Shown: one piece after another, positions 33,694-38,234 of the stretch
Layout of the letters: each line of letters begins with the position of its first letter
How positions within the stretch are numbered: position 1 is the stretch's first letter
Source of the DNA: Holophaga foetida DSM 6591
GTDB lineage: Bacteria > Acidobacteriota > Holophagae > Holophagales > Holophagaceae
DNA: 38,234 nucleotides
Assembly: GCF_000242615.2 (NCBI RefSeq)
Contig: NZ_KI912269.1
Location: 365,441-403,674, forward strand
Reading direction: 5' to 3'
Notes under the pieces: generated by a model
What the model saw: the letters and a program-made list of their open reading frames with translations, nothing else
Databases searched by the model: none
Told to the model about the DNA's origin: nothing
Translations under genes and position numbers: made by a program

Positions 33694-34725
33694 TCAGGCC
33701 TCCTTGGCCACAGTGGCCTGGGCGCGGTTGTAGTCGACCAGGGCCGAGAAGAACTCTTCCACGTTGGCCTGGGGGCTGCCGGGGGGCACATCGCAACCGG
33801 TGGAGAGCACGAAGGTCTTGTAGGAGGCCGTCTTGGCCAGGAGCTCGGAGACCTTCTCGCGGACCATCTCGGTGCTGCCCATGCGCATGACATTGGAGGG
33901 ATCAATGTTGCCGCAGGCCACCACATCGGCGGGGATCTGGGGCATGATCTCCATCATGTCCACCGCGTTGCCGAAGTGGAGCACCTTGGAGCCCGTTTCC
34001 ACCATGGCAGGAACCTGCTTCACCGCGTGGCCGCAGTTGTGAAGCACCACGATGAAGTTCTCGTCCTGGACCTGGTCCACGATCTGCTTCACGTAGTCGA
34101 AGGCGAAGGTCTTGCACATGGCGGGGGAGAGCAGTCCGGCGGTGGGCTCGGCCATGACCACGCCGTTGGCACCGGCCTTCTTGAACTCCAGGATGTATTC
34201 CGTCACGTACTGGGTGCACTTGGCCATGAGGGTGTGGATCATCTCAGGGTCGCGGCGCACGGCGATCATGATCTGGGTGACATCGAAGAGGCGGCCCGCC
34301 AGGGAGAAGGGCCCGATGACGCCGCCCAGGGTGGGGCGATCGGTGATCTTCTCGGCGGCGAGTTCGGCGGCCTTCAGGTAGGCCTCGGTGCGCATCAGGC
34401 CGGCCTTGGGCACCTGGAGGGCTTCGATGGCGGCCTTGTCGGTGACGATGGGGGCGGTGACGGTGGGGGCCTCGTGGTCCGAGAACTTCACGGGGCTGCC
34501 GAAGGTCTCGGCCTCGGCGGAGAGATCCATGATGGTGATGGCGGCCGCAGAGGGGTACTTATCGGAGAGGGCTTTGATGCACTCGAACTGCACCTTGCCG
34601 TTGCAGACGATATCGATGATCCGTCCGCCGGTGAGGTCGGCACCGGGATAGGTGACGATGGGCAGGGCCTTCCGCTCGGGGGAAGCCAGGATTTCGTTGA
34701 CCCACTGGTACATGTTGCGCTTCAT
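33694..34725 (-). CDS. MtaA/UroD-family zinc-dependent corrinoid methyltransferase
   Basis: The 343-residue protein has the uroporphyrinogen-decarboxylase fold but carries the zinc motif of methylcobamide:CoM methyltransferases: His229-X-Cys231 (LHNCGH) and Cys311 (STGCDVPPG). It also has GVVMAEPTAGLLSP. True HemE lacks this HXC...C set, so a methyl transfer role is likely: methylated corrinoid protein to a thiol or other acceptor, as in methanol, methoxy-aromatic or methylamine metabolism. No MtaB or MtaC-type partner is in the window. GGAGG precedes the ATG. The leader contains a small dyad and a second inverted repeat. Confidence 0.87.
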   Translation of the reverse strand: MKRNMYQWVNEILASPERKALPIVTYPGADLTGGRIIDIVCNGKVQFECIKALSDKYPSAAAITIMDLSAEAETFGSPVKFSDHEAPTVTAPIVTDKAAIEALQVPKAGLMRTEAYLKAAELAAEKITDRPTLGGVIGPFSLAGRLFDVTQIMIAVRRDPEMIHTLMAKCTQYVTEYILEFKKAGANGVVMAEPTAGLLSPAMCKTFAFDYVKQIVDQVQDENFIVVLHNCGHAVKQVPAMVETGSKVLHFGNAVDMMEIMPQIPADVVACGNIDPSNVMRMGSTEMVREKVSELLAKTASYKTFVLSTGCDVPPGSPQANVEEFFSALVDYNRAQATVAKEA

Positions 34726-34743
34726 GGTGTCCTCCAGATTTGC

Positions 34744-34814
34744 TCTCGATCTATCGAGATAATTTTCTCTAAAACTGGCTAAACTAGAGCTGACGCAACC
34801 GTAGTCGGTCAGCT
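34744..34814. promoter_or_regulatory. Dyads in the methyltransferase leader
   Basis: TCTCGAT-CT-ATCGAGA (34744-34759) is a perfect dyad 18 bp before the start codon. AGCTGAC (34788-34794) and GTCAGCT (34808-34814) form a second inverted pair. Both may be operator sites or leader hairpins. I see no B12-riboswitch core. Confidence 0.4.
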
Positions 34815-34943
34815 GAACGCTTCTCGCTTGTCCCCAACCCCATCCGTTCCGGTCTGGTTCAGGGATTCTTGCTTCTGGTCATATCATCGGATCAACACCG
34901 GAAGCCTGCAATCTTTTTTGTGCGACAAAAGGTCAAGCATTTT

Positions 34944-34995
34944 ACTTGCCTTAACAGAAACGGCGCCATCAGGCGCCGTTTCTGTTAAGACAAGT
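34944..34995. repeat. Long hairpin downstream of aroA
   Basis: A perfect 17-bp stem, TTAACAGAAACGGCGCC / GGCGCCGTTTCTGTTAA, with an ATCA loop (34951-34988) is extended by ACTTG/CAAGT across a 2-base mismatch. It lies just past the aroA stop, but no T-run follows on either strand. It could be an unusual terminator. The bases between it and the dyads (34815-34943) show nothing identifiable. Confidence 0.7.
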
Positions 34996-35001
34996 AAAGA
35001 A

Positions 35002-36246
35002 TCAGGAGTGGCCTTGCAGGGTGGCCAGGTCCTCGAAGAACTCAGGATAGGACTTGGCCACACAGCCTTCCCCCTCGATGGCCACCCCGAACTGGGAGCG
35101 CAGGGCCGCTACAGCTGCGGCCATGGCGATGCGGTGATCGTTGTGGGAGTCCACGGTGGCACCTCTCAGCGGCCCGCCGGTAACGAGCATCAGGTTCCCC
35201 TGGACCTCCACCGCCGCCCCAAGGGCCCCCAATTCCTTGCACAGGGCCGCTGCGCGGTCGCTCTCCTTGTGCTTCAGCCGATCCACACCCAGGATCCGCG
35301 TTGTCCCCTCGCAATGGCAGGCCAGGGCCGCCAGGGGAGGAAAGAGATCGGGGCAGTCCGTGGCATCAAAGTCGAAGGCCCGCAGGTCGGTCCGGCGGAC
35401 CCGCACAGCCCCCTGCTCCCATACAGGCACGGCCCCCGCGGCCTCCAGGGCAGCGAGGATGGCACGGTCCGCCTGGGCGGAGTGGGCCAGAAGCCCCTCC
35501 ACCGTCACATCCCCGGCGATGGCCCCAGCCACCAGCAGGAAGGCAGCCCCGGACCAGTCCCCCTCCACATCCACCGTGGCGGCGCGGTAGGCTTGGCGAC
35601 CGGGAATCCGGAAGCGGGAAAGATCCGCCGTCGCCTCCGCCTGGAGCCCAAAGGCTTTGAGAACATCCAGGGTCATCTGCACATAGGGGCCGCTGCGGAG
35701 GTTCTGGACCTCCAGTTCGCTGTCCCCCTGGGCCCTGGGCAGGGCCAGGAGCAGCCCGCTCAGGAACTGGCTACTGGAACTGCCATCCACGACGGCACGC
35801 CCGCCCCGAAGGGGGCCCTGGATGGTCACGGGAGGGCATCCCCCCCGGGTCTCCACCAGAACCCCGAACTGGCGCAGGGCGTCCACCACCATATCCACGG
35901 GACGGGTGGCCAGGGAGCCGTGCCCCGCCAGGGTTAGACGGCGATCGAAGAGGGCCGCCACGGCGGAAGTGGAGCGAAGGCAGAAGCCCGATTCCCCACA
36001 GTCCAGGAGATCACTGGCGGGCTGGCCCCCCCCGCGGATCAGGAGCTCCTGGCCCCGATCCTCCACCTGGGCCCCCAGGGCCTGGATCACCGAAAGACAG
36101 GCCCGCACATCTGCGGAACTGCCGGGGTTGAGGATGCGGCTCGTGCCCTCCGCCAGGGATGCGGCAATCAGGACGCGCTGGGCGTGGCTCTTGGAGGCGG
36201 GAGCCCGGAGGCGGCCCGACACGGGTCCCGGAGCGATCTGGATCAT
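35002..36246 (-). CDS. aroA: 5-enolpyruvylshikimate-3-phosphate synthase, divergent type
   Basis: The 414-residue enzyme joins PEP to shikimate-3-phosphate. It keeps the N-terminal ASKSHAQR lysine motif, SSSSQFLSGLL, and the C-terminal LKHKESDR and NDHRIAMA blocks. The loop that in E. coli reads GNAGTAMRP is here GESGFCLRS (84-92). Gly and Arg are kept, but Thr97, Ala98, Met99 and Pro101 are replaced by Phe, Cys, Leu and Ser. This is a non-class-I EPSPS, and altered glyphosate response is possible. The start overlaps the aroB stop by 4 bp (ATGA). Confidence 0.93.
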   Translation of the reverse strand: MIQIAPGPVSGRLRAPASKSHAQRVLIAASLAEGTSRILNPGSSADVRACLSVIQALGAQVEDRGQELLIRGGGQPASDLLDCGESGFCLRSTSAVAALFDRRLTLAGHGSLATRPVDMVVDALRQFGVLVETRGGCPPVTIQGPLRGGRAVVDGSSSSQFLSGLLLALPRAQGDSELEVQNLRSGPYVQMTLDVLKAFGLQAEATADLSRFRIPGRQAYRAATVDVEGDWSGAAFLLVAGAIAGDVTVEGLLAHSAQADRAILAALEAAGAVPVWEQGAVRVRRTDLRAFDFDATDCPDLFPPLAALACHCEGTTRILGVDRLKHKESDRAAALCKELGALGAAVEVQGNLMLVTGGPLRGATVDSHNDHRIAMAAAVAALRSQFGVAIEGEGCVAKSYPEFFEDLATLQGHS

Positions 36247-37286
36247 TCGCCTTCTCCCAGCAGCAGGTCTTCGGTATCCGCAAGTTCAAGGGGAGAGACT
36301 CGCCCCTTGCCGATGGACTCCAGCAGGATCCAGTGGATCTGCGTGCCGCGGCGCTTCTTGTCCTGGCGGATGGACTGGAGGGCGGTGCGGGTCTGCTCCG
36401 CGCCCACGCCCGTGGGGAGGCCAAGGCGCTCCAGGAGGCGCTGGATCCGCTCCGCGTCCTCGGCGGGAAGCCCCAGCTTCCGGACCGAAAGCCGCGCTGC
36501 AGCCACCATGCCCATGGCCACGGCCTCGCCGTGGGTCACGCTGCCCGGGGCAAGGGTCTGCTCCAGGGCATGCCCCAGGGTGTGGCCCAGGTTGAGGAGC
36601 ATCCGGACACCGGTCTCCTCCTCATCCTCCTGGACAATCCGGGCCTTGACCGCCACGGCCCCGGCCGCAGCCCGGGCCAGGGCCTCGGGCTCCAGGGCCT
36701 CCACCCGCTCCCCTTCAAGCTCCAGCCACTCGAAGAGCTCGCGGTCCGCGATGGCAGCGGACTTCACGACTTCCGCGAGCCCGCAGCGGATTTCCCGGAT
36801 CGGCAGGGTCGCCAGGGTCGTGGGATCCACCAGCACGAAGGAAGGCTGACGGATGACTCCCACCATGTTCTTGTAGCGATGGAAGTTGACACCGTTCTTG
36901 CCCCCGATGGCCGCGTCCACCTGGGCCAGGAGGGTGGTGGGAACGAGGCCGAAGCGCAGGCCCCGCATGTAGGTGGAGGCCGCGAAACCGGTGATGTCGC
37001 AGACGATACCGCCCCCGACGCCGATGATCAGGCTGGAACGGTCCAGCTCCCGTTCCAGGAAGGCCTCGTAGAGCCCCTCCACCGTGGCGAGGGTCTTGTT
37101 CGATTCTCCCAGGCCTACCTGAATCACATCGAAGCCCGCCAGGCGGTGCCCCTGGGCGGCAAAGACATTGGCGTCCGTGACCACGACCACACGACGCCCC
37201 TGGGCCAGAGCCTTCAAGTCTTCCAGCCGGGCATCCGTCAGGATGCGGCAGCTGCCCGTGGGGGCGGTGAGAATGCGTTCGTTCAT
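36243..37286 (-). CDS. aroB: 3-dehydroquinate synthase
   Basis: The 347-residue NAD- and zinc-dependent enzyme makes 3-dehydroquinate from DAHP, the second step of the shikimate pathway. The NAD-binding GGGIVCDITGF, PTTLLAQVDAAIGGK, the Glu ligand in CGLAEVVK and the His ligands in LNLGHTLGHALE and HGEAVAMG are all present. AGGA precedes the ATG at 37286. It is the first gene of an aroB-aroA pair; the upstream 390-bp gap holds only repeats. Confidence 0.97.
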   Translation of the reverse strand: MNERILTAPTGSCRILTDARLEDLKALAQGRRVVVVTDANVFAAQGHRLAGFDVIQVGLGESNKTLATVEGLYEAFLERELDRSSLIIGVGGGIVCDITGFAASTYMRGLRFGLVPTTLLAQVDAAIGGKNGVNFHRYKNMVGVIRQPSFVLVDPTTLATLPIREIRCGLAEVVKSAAIADRELFEWLELEGERVEALEPEALARAAAGAVAVKARIVQEDEEETGVRMLLNLGHTLGHALEQTLAPGSVTHGEAVAMGMVAAARLSVRKLGLPAEDAERIQRLLERLGLPTGVGAEQTRTALQSIRQDKKRRGTQIHWILLESIGKGRVSPLELADTEDLLLGEGE

Positions 37287-37381
37287 AGCATTTTTCCTGT
37301 CATCTCAAAAGATCAACACAGAGGGCACGGAGAATAGGCGAACCCGATTAATAACTGTTTGGCTCGGCCGGAAAAGACATG

Positions 37382-37618
37382 AGCTGGGATGCATGGGATA
37401 AAAGGGATGAAAAACAGCTGACAGGCGGCTCGGCGCTCTGGCCAGGTTCAAGAAGGGCAAGGGGGCGGAGGCACGCGCGCGTGCCATAGCCCCCTCGCCC
37501 TTCTTGAACGCGTGCGGCTTTGCCGCGCGCCCCCGCATGGCGGGGCGGGCCGGAGCGCCTATGTAAACCATGGTTGCCCGCTGATTGCTTTATCCTGTTC
37601 ATCCTGTTCATCCCAGCT
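37382..37618. repeat. Nested inverted repeats upstream of aroB
   Basis: The outer arms are AGCTGGGATG (37382-37391) and CATCCCAGCT (37609-37618), the right one next to ATCCTGTTC 9-mers. Inside is a long hairpin (37446-37509): GTTCAAGAAGGGC pairs with GCCCTTCTTGAAC, AGGGGGC with GCCCCCT, and the tip is a perfect 16-bp palindrome GGCACGCGCGCGTGCC. This fills most of the 390-bp gap between aroB and the aminotransferase fragment. A remnant of CAGAGGGCACGGAG words lies at 37317-37330. Confidence 0.78.
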
Positions 37619-37676
37619 GATTTCCTGATTCTCCGGCACACCCAAAGGTCAGTCCAATCCCACCTAGTGGATCAGT

Positions 37677-37979
37677 TCATGCCCCGAAGAAGCTCTTCAG
37701 CCGCTCCACGCCCTTCTCCAGCTCGGCACTCGGCGCGGCAATGGAGAGCCTCAGGTGGCCCGGCGCCCCGAAGGCTCCGCCGCTGAGGGTCTTGACCCCG
37801 GCCTCGTCCCGGAGCCGGGCCACCAGCTCGCCATCGCTGGCGACCCCATGGCTGGCCATCCATTCGGAGGCGTCAGGGAATAGGTAGAGGGCGCCCTGGG
37901 GAAGCTGCACCGCAACCCCAGGCAGACCGGAAAGGGCCGCGTGGGCGCGGTCCCGGCGGACCCGCAGGGACTCCACCGT
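37677..37979 (-). pseudogene. Class-I PLP aminotransferase, C-terminal fragment
   Basis: About 100 residues match the small domain of aspartate aminotransferase-type enzymes: RRDRAHAALSGLPG, the QGALYLFPD segment, and AGVKTLSGGAFGAPGHLRLS with the arginine that binds the substrate carboxylate. The PLP-lysine domain (about 280 residues) is missing. The gene is cut at the edge of the shared repeat beside the IS. The frame remains open for about 20 codons into that shared sequence (CAGPPHGATPAAERLRST), ending at a TAG, so the exact breakpoint is uncertain. A GTG at 37976 is the only start-like codon and is unlikely to be used. The substrate of the original enzyme is unknown. Confidence 0.85.
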
Positions 37980-38234
37980 TGAACGAAGCCGCTCCGCGGC
38001 GGGGGTGGCGCCGTGTGGCGGGCCCGCGCAGTAAGAAAGCTAGCAATTCCATGTAAATGAAGGCTCCTTGGTCATCGCGATGTTGACGCATCGCCAGACG
38101 ACTGTCAAGCGACATGAAAATTAACCCACCCGGCGACACGAATATTGACCCCCTTGTTGTATGAGCCCGTGGGGTGTCTGGAGCGTAGGCCGTAGGCCGA
38201 AGCGGAGGACACCCCACTGGGTGCGGCTCAGGTG
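37978..38234 (-). repeat. 257-bp inverted repeat, right arm
   Basis: The reverse complement of 705-961 with one substitution at 38141. It runs to the window end. The part 37978-38102 is the shared tail, and the remainder is the IS end. Confidence 0.95.
38103..38234 (-). mobile_element. IS21-family insertion sequence, right end (right copy)
   Basis: From 38103 the sequence reads TGTCAAGCGACATG and on into the two 19-bp repeats and the post-istB hairpin, ending at the last codons of istB. It lies in the opposite orientation to the left copy, so the right ends of both elements face each other across about 37 kb. Confidence 0.75.

Noticed and set aside
33694..34725. HemE (uroporphyrinogen decarboxylase) as the name of this gene
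   Set aside because: It has the HXC...C zinc ligands of methylcobamide methyltransferases and no other haem genes are near.
34726..34930. A cobalamin riboswitch before the methyltransferase gene
   Set aside because: No B12-box or conserved core could be found; only short dyads are present.
37305..37571. An 88-codon minus-strand frame upstream of aroB
   Set aside because: It runs through the nested hairpin and word repeats, has low-complexity Ala/Arg/Pro composition and no homology I recognise.

Overview
The window is a high-GC bacterial chromosome segment with strong G/C preference at third codon positions. It is packed with housekeeping and amino-acid biosynthesis genes: groES-groEL, greA-clpX, lon, a nearly complete arginine operon with argR, and aroB, aroA and aroC. 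The mix suggests an Acidobacteriota bacterium of the Holophaga/Geothrix type. The clues are the periplasmic multihaem flavocytochrome, the MtaA/UroD-type methyltransferase, the N-acyl-ornithine route to arginine, and intergenic arrays of 8-9 bp words. That assignment is inference; no rRNA or tRNA gene is present to test it.

Layout. Both window ends lie in copies of the same IS21-family element, in opposite orientation (256 of 257 bp identical). The left copy carries the 3' part of istB and abuts a pentapeptide-repeat gene fragment; the right copy abuts the C-terminal third of an aminotransferase gene. From 1.3 to 4.9 kb are two iron-sulfur-flavoprotein-like genes, a membrane-anchored trypsin-like protease and a divergent AraC-type regulator. 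From 5.1 to 7.3 kb is groES-groEL under a perfect CIRCE operator. From 7.4 to 10.7 kb are a zinc-ribbon coiled-coil protein, a YggS-type PLP protein and a tetrahaem flavocytochrome c of the fumarate reductase family.

From 10.7 to 20.6 kb is the arginine locus, transcribed leftwards as argD, argF', argB, argE, argH, argG, a P-loop protein of unknown function (called X here), then argC, with argR divergent. The carbamoyltransferase is the N-acyl-ornithine type. The route is therefore N-acyl-glutamate through N-acyl-ornithine and N-acyl-citrulline, deacylation by the ArgE-like enzyme, then ArgG and ArgH. No argA or argJ is visible, so the enzyme that acylates glutamate is missing from the locus. 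Gene X starts at the base after the argG stop codon and is the only unassigned member. The acyl-specificity residue of ArgF' is neither of the two known ones. These two points make the arginine operon the most interesting part of the window.

From 20.6 to 28.8 kb are a B12-binding radical SAM protein, a YbaK-type deacylase, greA-clpX, lon and an MFS transporter. From 28.8 to 37.3 kb are tcdA with a gene remnant at its 3' end, a membrane diguanylate cyclase, a lipoprotein-like alkaline phosphatase, aroC, a zinc-dependent MtaA/UroD-type methyltransferase, and aroA and aroB.

Several intergenic gaps, including three inside the arginine operon, are filled by inverted pairs of short-period word arrays. 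I saw no CRISPR array, tRNA, rRNA or replication origin.
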